A DNA stretch of 64,000 nucleotides from Selaginella tamariscina (GCA_003024785.1 PUQB01000007.1:1032001-1096000), one strand, 5' to 3'. Positions 24,206-35,120 are shown, counted from the first letter of the stretch. A program made the numbers and translations. The notes: a model not told the origin generated them from the sequence alone.

Positions 24206-25297
24206 TTACTCCCTCCTCGAACGTCGATGATACGGAGACAGTCGTTGAACATGCACATTCTGATCCACTCCATCTGAATTGCGGACTGTGTACACTTGAG
24301 GACCCAATCTTCGTACAATGGAATATGGACCAAGCCGTTTGGAAATTAATCCAGAGGACAACCCTTTGGAATGCATCTTTGGATATAAAACTAACACTTC
24401 ATCACCCACAGCATAATCGGGGACAAACGAATGTCGAGCATTATAGTGTCGTTGTTGTACCTCCTGAGCATGAGTTAACTTTGTTAACATCTCCTTATGC
24501 AATATAGGAAGAGTCTGATCCAAATACCGGCTCCACGTTTGTGCATCTATTGAAACAGGACGAAAAGAAGGGGAACCAACATCAGAAGGAAACACAGGGG
24601 AACGACCATACAAGGAATGAAATGGAGAGACTCCAGTGGACTGGTGCACAGAAGACACATAAGCGAACTGAAGAAGGGGCAAGTACTGATCCCAATCGGT
24701 CTGGCGCTGATTCACATACTTAGATAACATACACTTAAAAGTACGGTTGAGTCGCTCCACTAAACCATCCGTTTCTGGATGATAGGGTGTTGTGAAAGAC
24801 TGTTTGATTCCCAACCTTGTAGTTAGCAAACTCAAAACTTCAGCTGTGAAATGGGGTCCTTGATCTGAAAGAATCCGTTCTGGACATCCATGCCTTAACA
24901 CCACTTGATGAAATAAGAAATCTGCCACATGAGTTGCCTTGGCCTCCGGAAGAGCCCGAACCTCCACATACCGTGTCAAATAGTCTGACAAAACAATAGC
25001 ATATGTATTCCCTGTTGTCGTTGCCGGAAATGGTCCAATGAGATCATATGCAACCAGCTCAAAAGGACGATGAACTTGAATAGATTGCAGACGACCACTA
25101 GGAGGAGTGGACCGAGGATTCCGAACTTGACAGAGATGACATGTTTGTAAATATTGATGAAGGTCATATCGGAGCTGAGGCCAATAGAACCGTGAACGTA
25201 ACTTGTCCAACACTTTGTGAAACCCAAGATGACCAGAGAGAGGGTCATCATGGAATGCATGAAGAAAGTGAGGTACATAGCATGATGGGATTACCAA
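24206..25297 (-). CDS. Integrase of the Ty3/gypsy element
   Basis: About 363 residues. A zinc-binding HHCC module (His23, His27, Cys53, Cys56) precedes the catalytic core with Asp84, Asp144 and Glu180, a DD35E spacing. A GPY/F-type motif (KRLGPYSIVRRLGP) lies in the C-terminal domain. The stop codon abuts the polypurine tract. The frame is offset from the upstream pol frame: RNase H reading ends ..VPHLGW and this reading takes over at LVIPS, so a one-base indel separates them. The first codon of the open frame is TTG, which means it is part of a polyprotein, not an independent gene. Confidence 0.92.
   Translation of the reverse strand: MVIPSCYVPHFLHAFHDDPLSGHLGFHKVLDKLRSRFYWPQLRYDLHQYLQTCHLCQVRNPRSTPPSGRLQSIQVHRPFELVAYDLIGPFPATTTGNTYAIVLSDYLTRYVEVRALPEAKATHVADFLFHQVVLRHGCPERILSDQGPHFTAEVLSLLTTRLGIKQSFTTPYHPETDGLVERLNRTFKCMLSKYVNQRQTDWDQYLPLLQFAYVSSVHQSTGVSPFHSLYGRSPVFPSDVGSPSFRPVSIDAQTWSRYLDQTLPILHKEMLTKLTHAQEVQQRHYNARHSFVPDYAVGDEVLVLYPKMHSKGLSSGLISKRLGPYSIVRRLGPQVYTVRNSDGVDQNVHVQRLSPYHRRSRRE
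24209..24218 (-). other. Polypurine tract
   Basis: GAGGAGGGAG on the element strand, three bases before the 3' LTR, is the expected plus-strand primer site. Confidence 0.75.
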
Positions 25298-27411
25298 CCG
25301 AGGTGGGGTACCTGTACTCCTTTGTCCACAAAATAAAGAAGGTCCTCTACCATCGTGAACTTTGCAACATGGTCCCGAAAATCACTATCAACATCTGCAA
25401 CCAACTCAGGAGCTTTGAGTGCATCTATTATCCGTTGACTCCATGGTTCCAAGCGCTGTGCCAACCTAATCTCACGAAGACTAGGCAAAGGTGTAGGTTC
25501 TAAAGATGGTAAGATACCTGCAGCAACTGGTGCCCGTGACAAAGCATCCACATCCGCCATGGAAGAACCTGGACGATGATGAACTGTGAAGTGATAATCT
25601 TGCAATGCTAAGGCCCACCGCGCGTGTCGCCCCATTAGATGTTTCTTCTTTAATACCGAATGTACTGCAACATGATCACATTCCACCAGGGTCGAAGAAC
25701 CATGAAGATAAGCATGAAACTTATGAAATGCCCAAACCACCGCTAGACATTCCTTATCTGTAGTTGAATAATTGAGTTCTGGACCACTCAGACTTCGACT
25801 GGCATATGCAATGGGGTGTCGTTGACCTGAATTTGGATCTTCTTGCATGAGATCAGCACCCAGACCAATATCTGAAGCATCAGTACGAAGAACAAAGGGG
25901 CGAGAGAAATCAGGATAATGGAGAAGGGGAGCAGAGGTTAAGAGATGGATAAGAGACTCAAAGGAGGACTGACACTGAGAGGACCATGAGAAAGAAGGAG
26001 AACGAAGCAAAGCACGTAGTGGAGCCGTTTCATCTGCTAAACGTGGAATGAACTGCGCCAAGTAAGTCACCTTGCCCAAAAATCTCTGAAGTTCATGATG
26101 TGTTTTTGGAATCGGGAACTCCTTCACTGCCTGAATCTTTGCTGGATCTGGACTAACACCCTCACGAGAGATAACAACTCCCAAATACTTCACAGAAGTC
26201 TGACCAAACTTGCACTTTGACAATTTCAACATCAATTGATATCGCCGCAACCGTGATAAGATCTGCTCCACATGAGCCAAATGTTCTTCCCATGTACCAG
26301 TTGAATGTACCAAAAGATCATCCACAAACACTCCTGCAAAAGATTCCAAACCTCGAATGACTTCATCCATGAGTCTTTGAAACGTGGCTGGAGCATTCAT
26401 CAAACCAAAAGGCATCACCGTGAACTCATACAATCCATTGGGTGTTCGAAAAGCAGTCTTGGCTGCATCTGCTGAGTTGAGAGGAACCTGCCAATAGCCT
26501 GAAGCTAGATCTAGTGTCGTGAACCAACGACTCTTCCCCAATTTGTCAATAAGATCATCCATGCGTGGCATAGGATAACTATCCGGTACCGTTACATGAT
26601 TCAAAGGCCGAAAATCAATTGTAAAACGCCTACCTCCGTCTGCTTTGTCGATGATGTGGGGCTCAGAAGCCCACGGACTACAAGATGGACGTACCACTCC
26701 TTGAGCTAACATATCCCGAACTGCTTGTGCCATTTCTTGCTTCTCTCGTGGAGACCGTCGGCGAACCGGAGCCTTTATTGGTGCAGCATCTTTTGTATCA
26801 ATTCGATGGCGAGTGTTGACCGCAGTCCTTCCTACTACTACTGGTTGTTGTAGATCCGTAAACCGACGAAGAAGCTTTTCCATATCCTTTTGACGACATT
26901 CTGGAGATGGATCGGGAGGAAAGACCACCTCTGTAGCAGCCTGAAGAGATGCCTGAACTCCAAATTGTATCGTAGGTTGTGCTTGTAGGGAAGAATAACC
27001 AGGAATGAAAACCTCCCCTGTGTTGAAGTCCACACGCACACCCTCAGCACGCATCCAATTGAAACCCAAAATCACATCATACAATTGGGAAGGCATGACC
27101 CGAAGAGGTAACACCTTAGAATACGATCCTAGACGAATAGGGACATAACAAGCCTGGGAAGAAATAGCAGAAGACTTATTATCTCCATACAATATTCGAA
27201 GTGTTCGCTGAGCAGGTTTCACCGGAAGAGAACACTGTGTCACTAAGGAATGTCGAATGGACGAAATGGCGGACCCAGAATCAAGAAGAATTGATACTGG
27301 ACGATCACACACAGAACCTTCAAAAGAAAAGACAACAGGTTCTTTCTCGGGTGTTCCAACCACACCTTGTAACATCACACCACGAAAACAGAGGTTGTAA
27401 AACCCCATCAC
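25291..27411 (-). CDS. Pol (protease, reverse transcriptase, RNase H) of the Ty3/gypsy element
   Basis: Protease active site ILLDSGSAISS is near residue 44. RT follows, with TLDLASGYWQVPL and the catalytic FVDDLLVHS near residue 364 (FVDD in place of YVDD). RNase H has RTDASDIGLGA near residue 509 and TDKECLAVVWA. The open frame begins at GTG/ATG (27411/27408) but is in the same frame as gag, separated only by the TAG at 27442-27444 and ten further codons. It therefore behaves as a continuation of a gag-pol polyprotein. Confidence 0.93.
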   Translation of the reverse strand: MMGFYNLCFRGVMLQGVVGTPEKEPVVFSFEGSVCDRPVSILLDSGSAISSIRHSLVTQCSLPVKPAQRTLRILYGDNKSSAISSQACYVPIRLGSYSKVLPLRVMPSQLYDVILGFNWMRAEGVRVDFNTGEVFIPGYSSLQAQPTIQFGVQASLQAATEVVFPPDPSPECRQKDMEKLLRRFTDLQQPVVVGRTAVNTRHRIDTKDAAPIKAPVRRRSPREKQEMAQAVRDMLAQGVVRPSCSPWASEPHIIDKADGGRRFTIDFRPLNHVTVPDSYPMPRMDDLIDKLGKSRWFTTLDLASGYWQVPLNSADAAKTAFRTPNGLYEFTVMPFGLMNAPATFQRLMDEVIRGLESFAGVFVDDLLVHSTGTWEEHLAHVEQILSRLRRYQLMLKLSKCKFGQTSVKYLGVVISREGVSPDPAKIQAVKEFPIPKTHHELQRFLGKVTYLAQFIPRLADETAPLRALLRSPSFSWSSQCQSSFESLIHLLTSAPLLHYPDFSRPFVLRTDASDIGLGADLMQEDPNSGQRHPIAYASRSLSGPELNYSTTDKECLAVVWAFHKFHAYLHGSSTLVECDHVAVHSVLKKKHLMGRHARWALALQDYHFTVHHRPGSSMADVDALSRAPVAAGILPSLEPTPLPSLREIRLAQRLEPWSQRIIDALKAPELVADVDSDFRDHVAKFTMVEDLLYFVDKGVQVPHLGW

Positions 27412-27441
27412 ACAATCCCTCTGTTGCCTTGGTGACGGGAA

Positions 27442-28371
27442 CTAGTTTTCCTGCTCATTATCAAAAAGAGGTAATACATCCACTGGTGGAACTACAACTT
27501 CCCTGTCTTGTACCCCTTGATGAGCCGGACGTTGACGATTGGCACACTCAACCGCTAAGTGTCCAAATCCTTGGCATTCAAAACACTGTATTCCACGTCC
27601 ACGCTGTTGACCACGTCCACGGCCTCCGTATCCACGACCGCGTCCTCGTCCTCGTCCTCGTCGCATGGGCTGGAATGCAGCCTGTGGAACTGCAACATCT
27701 ACCTCCATGGGTTGTGGATGAGCAGCTGGTGGAAGAGGGGCTGGTCCAAGCAATCCAAGTTGACTGCGAGTAGTAGAAGAGGCAGCACCATCTTCAAGTG
27801 CTTGTGCGATTTGAATGGCATCTTCCAAAGTTGCCGGGCGATGTCCACGAACAGGGACTCCCGCTGTACCAAGTACTTGATAAAAGAGCCCTTTCTTCAC
27901 TACTTCAGACATGTTGGGATCCACTCGGGCCAAGTGGTTCTTAAAGCGGACTCCAAATTGTGCAGCGGTTTCACCACCTTTTCGCTGCAACCTTAAAACT
28001 TCATCTAACGACACAGAAGCATCCGCATGACGCCCGAATGCAATTGCCAATGCCGATAAAGACAAATCAATCGTTGCCTTGGATGCCGGGGCTAGGTGTT
28101 GAAACCACAAGGCAGCAGATCCTCGCAGGCAAGGTGGTAGCTCACGTAGTTGATGGAGGGGATCCCACTGGTGATATGCAGCCACCATACGAAAGTGCTC
28201 AACCCAAGCATGTGCATCTTCTGTAGCTGCTCCTGAGAAAGAGTCCGGGCGAAGACGAGGATTATACCCAGTTGGATTATGGGTTCCTTGCGTTAAGACA
28301 CTAAGCAATTGTTGTGTCTGAACCTGGGATTCAGCTATGGCCTGCAAAAGTTGTTCCACAGAGACAGCCAT
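27442..28371 (-). CDS. Gag of the Ty3/gypsy element
   Basis: 309 residues from the ATG at 28371. It has the retrotransposon gag core (AWVEHFRMVAAYHQWDP, LRGSAALWFQHL, AAQFGVRFKNHL), then an Arg/Gly-rich stretch (RGRGRGRGRG) and a CCHC zinc knuckle CFECQGFGHLAVEC. It ends EQEN then TAG. The open frame continues upstream of the ATG into the LTR, but only via a TTG. It packages the element RNA. Confidence 0.93.
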   Translation of the reverse strand: MAVSVEQLLQAIAESQVQTQQLLSVLTQGTHNPTGYNPRLRPDSFSGAATEDAHAWVEHFRMVAAYHQWDPLHQLRELPPCLRGSAALWFQHLAPASKATIDLSLSALAIAFGRHADASVSLDEVLRLQRKGGETAAQFGVRFKNHLARVDPNMSEVVKKGLFYQVLGTAGVPVRGHRPATLEDAIQIAQALEDGAASSTTRSQLGLLGPAPLPPAAHPQPMEVDVAVPQAAFQPMRRGRGRGRGRGYGGRGRGQQRGRGIQCFECQGFGHLAVECANRQRPAHQGVQDREVVVPPVDVLPLFDNEQEN

Positions 28372-28439
28372 AGCTAAATAAAGAAGAGAAGAAAAGAAAG
28401 AAGAAGAAAGACTTAAGAAAGAAGATGAACTAGAGACTA

Positions 28440-28455
28440 CCCGGCATCTCCACCA
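28440..28455 (-). other. Primer-binding site, tRNA-Ala type
   Basis: TGGTGGAGATGCCGGG follows the 5' LTR after one base. Its first 11-12 bases are complementary to a tRNA ending CATCTCCACCA, which I recall as plant tRNA-Ala. Most plant Ty3/gypsy elements use initiator-Met (TGGTATCAGAG) instead. Confidence 0.7.
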
Positions 28456-28456
28456 A

Positions 28457-28640
28457 TGAAAAGGACGTGTATTCAACGTTAAAGATAAGTACAAGGATAG
28501 CAAACCCTTCCTTATATACAAGGAAGCTAGGCTATTTTAAGCAACCTTTGATCTAATCCTTTTGTCCTACATGGCATCCATATTTAGTTCTAGTATATGC
28601 CTTAGAATATACTCAAGGTATATTCCGTAGAATCCTTACA
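28457..28640 (-). repeat. 5' LTR of the Ty3/gypsy element
   Basis: 184 bp, TG...CA, nearly identical to the 3' LTR. Very short for a plant Ty3/gypsy LTR. Confidence 0.95.
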
Positions 28641-28644
28641 ACAA

Positions 28645-29112
28645 TCTTGACGATGGTTTTAATAAGTGGAACAACCTGTATTAAAACTTAATTATAGTTA
28701 ATTCTAATTATAATGTATATTAGATAAAACACACCTCTTCCTTTGTATATCGTCCACATGCGTCAATCTTACGTGCGACTTGATCAAAGAGCTCGCCTCC
28801 TTCACAAAACTCCATTACTAAGTAGATTGCTTTACCATCCTCAAATGCTTCTATGAACTTCACCACGTTGGAATGGGAAAGATGGCTTAATATTACTACT
28901 TCTCTACGAACTTGTCGAAGATGCATGGAGTGCCGCTATTTTGATATGCATTTACATGCCAACTGCTCTAGCGTCGTACGATCCGTGCAAAGGTGTACGG
29001 TGCCAAAACTGCCACTGGCAAGTTTATCTCCGAGAATGTATTTATCCTGCAGTGCATATTCCTTGTGAATGAGCTTCCCGTAAGCATGCTCTTCATCTAC
29101 AGACTGTAACAT
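28645..29112 (-). pseudogene. CDPK-like kinase, N-lobe (5' part)
   Basis: From the ATG at 29112 the reading gives [19 protein letters not shown] (glycine loop with the first Gly replaced by Ala), ACKCISK with the ATP-binding Lys, then an in-frame TAG (28938-28936). It continues RQVRREVVILSHLSHSNVVK, YLVMEFCEGGELFDQV and GRYTKEEV. A GTGTGT donor at 28734 and a TACAG acceptor at 28676 define a 59-bp intron. Exon 2 reads VVPLIKTIVKIV and is then cut by the retrotransposon just before the catalytic loop. Joined across the insertion the frame is uninterrupted, so the insertion hit coding sequence. Confidence 0.85.
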
Positions 29113-29526
29113 ACTAAAGAATACTTAGGAAATTAAAGCTTAATGCTCTCTCTCTCCCAAGAAGGGAAATGAAATAGTGGGATAGTGAGTGTAGTAGGGT
29201 TGAGGTTTAAGCATTTAAAGAACTGTGACCGTTGGATGGTTTATTTCCCCAAGGTTTGCCCTTGCCGCCCCAATCGGAACGTTGGTTCCTCCGTGTGAAC
29301 CAGTACGTGTTGAATATAACACTTGCTCCTTATAACACAGCAATATGTGGAGCTAAAATTGTAATATACATTACTGTTGTATAGATATAGATACATACTA
29401 TCCTGGGTTTTACATTTTAGTAACCATCCATCTATATGCAACTTGCTTACACTCACACACACAACACGTCGTGTGTTATATATAAGTGAAACTTCATTAA
29501 TAAATCATACACACTCTAATGACAAA

Positions 29527-29599
29527 GCTCCCATGGCTTAATGGACAAGGCTGTAACTTCTAATCAAAGGATTATGGGTTTGATTCCCAAATGAGAGTG
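29527..29599 (+). pseudogene. Degenerate tRNA-Arg(TCT) relic 2
   Basis: Starts GCTCCCATGG, keeps the anticodon loop ACTTCTAATC and most of the T arm (TATGGGTTTGATTCCCAA). The acceptor 3' strand and anticodon stem no longer pair. Same position relative to kinase sequence as the intact gene at 54.7 kb. Confidence 0.7.
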
Positions 29600-29689
29600 A
29601 GTGTTTAGAATCTAATAAATATGAAGTTTTAATCCTATGTAAATACATTCGAATTGTATGAAGCTCCATAAAAGAGTAATATTTAACTA

Positions 29690-29880
29690 ACATATCCACA
29701 ACGCTGAAATCATTCTTGGTGGTTGAACTTCTTGAACAACAGATGATGAAATAGTAAGTAACAAAACAAGGTCTGACTCTCCATGTCTAAATATTCCAGG
29801 CCAGGGATCACTTTAGGTCGAGCTTACACTGTACAACTTTGTTATTTACAGTGTACTCATCTATTTCAGTTAAGGATAAA
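29690..29880 (-). pseudogene. Kinase relic (C-lobe end)
   Basis: Matches the 23545-23750 part of the kinase: ACAACGCTGAAATCATTCTTGG, ATATTCCAGGCCAGGG, GAGCTTACACTGTACAACTTTG and GTGTACTCATC. An internal deletion removes the subdomain XI core. Confidence 0.7.
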
Positions 29881-30939
29881 CACATATGTATGTATATGTA
29901 TATGTGTACACGTGCTATATAAAATTAGTCAGGTGACTTGCCCTTGACAAGGTTATCAAAATTTCTGTGTTTATTGGAATATTACACCAATTGTAAGAGT
30001 ATTCATAAAGCAATAATAACATGAATTTCTAGTTAGATTTGATTTTGTTTTAGCCATTAACTGACTATAAATTTGTGCAACACCCACTTCCTTCCCTACT
30101 CGCTCTCCTATTTCCTACTGTCCACTCCCACCCACTCCCTTTCCCACTCTCACCCACTCCCTTTCCCACTCTTTCCTTTGTTCATCCTCAACATGAGAAC
30201 CCCAACGTTCTTGAGTCGTCCCCGTCAAAGGCCTATGATCAGGTTATGCTTACCAATTTTGTTTCTTTTAGATCGGTGGTGCATGGCTCATGATCAGGTT
30301 GTGCTTGCCATTTCCATGTCTTTTCTGAGATGATTACGCTTTGACGCATCATAGGTTGAGCTATTTACAAAATAATCTTTCATCAAGAATTGTCTTTGTG
30401 TGTTTGTTGACAAGATGACCTTGTTTACATCCATCGATTTGCCGACCGCTTTGGGTGTTGTATTTTGTAGATGTCATAGGCTAGTCAAAATTGAGAAGTG
30501 AATCATGGTTCTGTGGGTGTTTGAAACATACTTACGTGCATGTTTGTAAATATGCATGTATACATATGTGTTAATCAATGAAAAAGCAAACAAACAAATA
30601 TAATTTAATTGATAAATCAATACAAATAAAAAACCAAATATAATTTAATTAGTAAATCAATACAAATAAACCCTAATTAACTTAAACTTCATTACCCAAT
30701 TAAATTTGAAGGCGGTACATAAATGACATATTTTGGAAGTATATATCCTTTTTAAATGAGATTTTCTTTATGTCATTAAAGCCATTCACTCTTATAAATT
30801 TGTAAAATATTTCTTATAAGGAAATAAACAACAAAGATTCTGTTGGTAATCTTCTCCTAGAGTTGGTAATCTGTTGGTAATTCTAAAAGATTACCAACAG
30901 AAATGTCCATGGTAATTCTAGAAGATTACCAACAAAAAA

Positions 30940-32460
30940 TCCCAGTTAAATGAGGTATGATATATACATGGCTATTTAAAAATAAACATTTATTCAATAG
31001 GTTAAACTAATTTAAGTTTTAGATACATTAAGTGTATATATAAATAAAGTCTGAAAATTAAAATAAAGTTTCAAATTGCTTAATTAGTGATTATATGTTC
31101 CATTGCACTATTGCTAGAAACAATAATATGTTGGTTAATATTGCAGTTCTTGACAAGGAACTATGAGTGGGATGCTCACATGTCATACGAACCATCTTGA
31201 TTAGGAACCTTTGAGAGGGTGACTCACAGTTCTTGGGTAGGAACTGCAAGTGTCTAGCTCTCAATCCATATGGAAGCCATGTGGTCACCTCCAAAATCTG
31301 CACAGATCTGTGCAATCTATGCACAACTACATAAAATTGTGGGCAAATGCAAAAATCCATGGGAAAACATGGAGAAAATGCAGATATCTAGGAGAAATAA
31401 CAAAATTACCTTGTCAATCATTAATATTTTATGGTTCTTTGAGTGACTCTACAAGAAAACACAAAAATTTAAAGTCTCACCACTCTTTCAAACCTTGACC
31501 TAACCCTCAAAAATTAGGTTTTTGGGTTTTATATGTTTAAATTAATTTTTAAATGAATAATTTATTTATATTCATTTATCCTTGGGTATAATAAAATATA
31601 TACTAATTTGTTATTTTATACAAATTGCTCGCACACAAGTTCGTTATATTAATTTTTACCTTGTTATAAATATCAAATTTTAATATCTTAATATAATATG
31701 TATATTTATTGAATTATATATATACTTAAATATGTGTGTGTTTGTGTGTGTATATAATTTTTAAATATCATTAAATTCCTAAATCCCACAAACATATAAA
31801 TTTAAATTGCTATATGTCTGCTCACAATATAAAATTTTAATGCATATAACATTTAGATAATTTATATATTTATATTTACATAAGTCTATACTTTAATATT
31901 TAAAAAATTAATATATTTATAAATCAAATATCTCTATAAATTTAAAATAAAAGGAATTTATTAATTAGTAAATATATTTCTTTTAAAGAAATAAACAACA
32001 AAGATTAATTTTAATTCTTGTACTCTATGTCTAGGATTAGGACTACGGCTAGAAAAATAAACCAATAACTTAATAAGCAAGGAAAAAACCTAGACAATAT
32101 TGTACTTGGCATTAGAACCCTAACCTAGACAATATCTTTTTAATCTATTGGGATCAAAGAATATCATATAAGGTCATCGTAGAAGATCATGCACAAACTA
32201 AAACTTAACCTTAATACTTGTCATGTGACTGATGTGGAAAGTTAATTAGCGGAATAATAATGCCATTAACATTTTCACACTTACGCCCTTGCACATCTAC
32301 ACAATCACACCTCATGAAAGTAAAAATCACTAAAAATTATTGAAATGTATTTATGGTAAAACATATTTTGAGTTAGGTTAATATAAAAGATAATATGAAA
32401 ATCACAAAGCTTAGTCTTTTAATGCTCTGTCTCCTCAAAAGGGAAATGCAATAGTGTAGC
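30940..32460. repeat. Unoccupied copy of the repeat that hosts retrotransposon B
   Basis: 30940-31568 matches 38405-39060 and 47100-47748. 31569-32460 matches 52432-53330. The word TTTATATTCATTTATCC at about 31564-31580 is the uninterrupted target; at 47.7/52.4 kb the same site is split by element B with TATT duplicated. No coding region. The conserved GGTGACTCACAGTTCTTGGG-type blocks suggest an old non-coding repeat or LTR. Confidence 0.75.
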
Positions 32461-32800
32461 AAGCTCTATGCAAATCACACCATATTGTCCCTTGAGAACT
32501 TCAGGTGCAACATAAAAAGCAGAGTACACATACAATCAAGTGGAAAGCACTGTTGGTATTGGAAAACCTTTGAACCCCCAAAATCTATGAGTTTAAGTTC
32601 CTTGTTCTTAATTAGGAAATTCTCCAACTTAACTTGAACAATCGTGATGATGGTTTTAATAGGTGGAGCATCCTATATTAAAACTTGATTATAATTAATT
32701 ATAATTATAATGTATATTAGTGAATACACACCTCTTCGTTGACATGCGTCAATCTTATCTATGACTTTATCAAATAGCTCCTCTCCTTCACAAAACTTAT
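32455..32800 (-). pseudogene. Kinase relic (N- and C-lobe pieces), lacks the retrotransposon
   Basis: Contains the subdomain VII-VIII piece (CTTGAGAACTTCAGGTGCA; reads LIDFGGSK, with the DFG Asp intact) and, past the intron, the GACATGCGTCAATCTT exon-1 end. The run ACTTGAACAATCGTGATGATGG at 32632-32653 is the empty-site version of the retrotransposon target at 24.0/28.6 kb. The catalytic-loop region between is deleted. Confidence 0.75.
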
Positions 32801-33680
32801 TAATTCATTTTTTATAAATTTTATAATTAATGATAAGACATGCTTTTTAATTTGTTGTGTGTACTTTTACTCATTATAAATAAATATTAAACGTGTTACA
32901 TGTATATCAAAACAAAAATAATTATGCATTTTATGTAATTTTATGATGAATCACATGGTATTTTAAAATATCTAATTTATATATAAATGATTGATCAAGA
33001 TTTACAAGAATAGCTAATTTTACACTTCATTAAAGAGTTTTAAACAATTTTTATTTGAGATATTTAAAAAACAATAACAAATAATAACAAATCAAGCTCA
33101 AGCCCTAGGGCTTATATGTAAAGTTGTAGGCTGTGGCATATGATTATATTATATGTCTTGTTTATGTATATATCACACATATTATCTTTGAATATCAATG
33201 TATGCATGTAGTGAATTTCTATAATTTTGTACTGTGTTTTATTTTAGTTCTTCCAACAGTGAGTGTGGCAACAATGTGGGCATTGGTAGGTCTTCAAGAA
33301 ACGCAGATACACCGCTATATATGACAACCACATCCACGAAGAAGATAATTTAAGATATAAATATAATATCTAAATCACAACTAACAATGAAGAGCATACT
33401 GGATAGTGCGGGCTGCAAGATTGTAATAATGGCATAGGAAATTCTCATGCAATTGTTCGCTTGAGAATTCAATGTCAAAAGTTACAATGCAAACAAGTAT
33501 AAATAAAAAAAAACAATTTAGGAAAAAAAGAAGTTGGACCCAGAATAAGACAATGATTTAGAAAAGAAGGAGAATCTAGATCCAAAAAATAACCACAATG
33601 TCATGTGCTGTTGTGGCGCCAACAACATGTTGCTCATGTTAAGGAGTGTCATGTGCATTAGGCTGCATTCATAGCATAAG
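32801..33680. other. AT-rich intergenic
   Basis: No gene recognised. A stretch at 33241-33325 reads VLPTVSVATMWALVGLQETQ in one frame but has no start and no known homologue. Confidence 0.5.
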
Positions 33681-34727
33681 GTGACTCGTATTGCCATTCA
33701 CTCAGGGCAATTTAGCACAATTTGATAGTTTAATACAAGGCATACTTTGTGTATAACTAGAAGAGATGGAGCCATCTTTGTATATCTACAAACTACATTA
33801 AGTGTGAAATTGATTTAATTTATTACCTTGAACTAGACCAAGAATTCGTGAGTACACCAAATAATCCTTGTGAAGGTGTGCTTAAGTTTGAGACGTTTTT
33901 ATATAATACTTCAGTATTTATAGTACGGAGCATAACATTGTAGTAACAAATACTCAGTTTCGTTCAAGAAAATCAGTCCATTCTTTATTTATAAACAATC
34001 ACCTTTTCCATGAAATTGTAAAAATGTTATTTGCTTAATACTTTTAGAGATTTGTCATGTGTGATTATTAATTACATGGCAACCTTGTAGCATGGATGTG
34101 CACAGTGGAATTTACCTAGGGTGCCTATTATATAGATAGATAGATAAATAGATAAGTGTAGGTTTTTTCTACACATTTGCATTCTTAGTGTCTTGTGGCA
34201 CTTTGGAAGGTGACTCGTATACATGTGCGTGTGCCGTTCACTCGAGACAATTTGGCACAATTTGGTAGTTTAGTGTACAACTAGAAGAGATGGAGCTGTC
34301 TTTGTATATCTACAAACTACATTAAGTGTGAAATTGATTTAATTTATTATTTTGAACTAGACCAAGAATTTGTGAGTACACCAAATAATCCTTGTGAAGG
34401 TGTGCTTAAGTTTGAGATGTTTCTACATAATACTTCAGTATTTATAGTATGGAGCATAACTATGTAGTAACAAATATTCAGTTTCGTTCAAGAAAATTAG
34501 TCCATCCTTTATTTATAAACAATCACCTTTCCCATGAAATTAAGAAAATGTTATTTGCTTAATACTTTTAGCGGTTTTGAGTATATTATAATGTAAATAA
34601 CCAAATTCTAAGTAGTTTTCTCCATTATGATATTATATATATAACAATTTGTCACGTGTGTTATTATTAATTACGTGGCAATCTTGTAGCATGGACGCCC
34701 ACAGTGGAATTTACCTAGGGCGCCTAT

Positions 34728-34759
<32 letters not shown>

Positions 34760-34820
34760 AATAAGTGTAGGTTTTTTACTACACATTTGCATTTTTAGTG
34801 TCTTGTTGCACTTTGGAAGC
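33680..34820. repeat. Imperfect direct tandem duplication, unit about 525-600 bp
   Basis: Unit 1 (about 33680-34205) and unit 2 (about 34206-34815) share GGTGACTCGTAT, AACTAGAAGAGATGGAGC, CAAACTACATTAAGTGTG, GTGTGCTTAAGTTTGAGA, AACAATCACCTTT and TGGAATTTACCTAGGG. Unit 2 has an extra block around 34580-34660. Non-coding. Confidence 0.85.
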
Positions 34821-35120
34821 GCATCTACATTAGCATCGCTCTTTGCATATTGCAATTAACGCATGCCATAACATCCTTCGCCGGTGGTTCTCGTGTGTGT
34901 ACCGCAGTCTCCCTCCTTTTATTGAATTTCCCTTTTAATATCAAAGGTGGGATATTAAGTACACATTGTGATTCTGTATGTATTTTATGGCATTCAATTT
35001 TGCACTGTAGTATTGGCCTCTTCATATTTATCTACTGGCTACATGCACATATTGGGTAACTTGTAATTTCGATGGGGTTCAAATGAATCTCATTGTAACC
35101 TTATAAATTTAATTAATCCA
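34821..35120. other. Intergenic, no gene recognised
   Basis: Overlapping open frames on both strands at 34825-35059 have no recognised domain. I treat them as chance. Confidence 0.4.

Larger units (their letters stand above)
24019..28644 (-). mobile_element. Ty3/gypsy LTR retrotransposon, near-complete and young
   Basis: The 4.6-kb element has LTRs at 24023-24205 and 28457-28640. Flanking ACAA (24019-24022 and 28641-28644) is the target-site duplication. Order on the minus strand: LTR, primer site, gag, protease, RT, RNase H, integrase, polypurine tract, LTR. Domain order puts it in Ty3/gypsy (Metaviridae). The LTRs differ by one substitution and one indel, so insertion is recent. A paralogue of the target at 32630-32660 lacks the element and proves a 4-bp duplication. 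It carries one in-frame amber codon between gag and pol and one frameshift before integrase. Confidence 0.95.
29113..30939. other. Intergenic with tRNA and kinase relics
   Basis: 29130-29460 is the upstream region of the kinase unit (AAAGCTTAATGCTCTCTCTC, GACCGTTGGATGG), matched at 32400-32460 and 53260-53420. A tRNA relic (29527-29599) and kinase relic (29690-29880) follow. 30080-30200 is a pyrimidine-rich tract of TCCCACTC/CACCCACTCCC repeats with no convincing gene. The remainder is AT-rich. Confidence 0.55.

Noticed and set aside
30073..30333. Plus-strand ORFs with Ser/Pro/His-rich reading
   Set aside because: Driven by CCCACTC pyrimidine repeats; two frames are open simultaneously, typical of a repeat.
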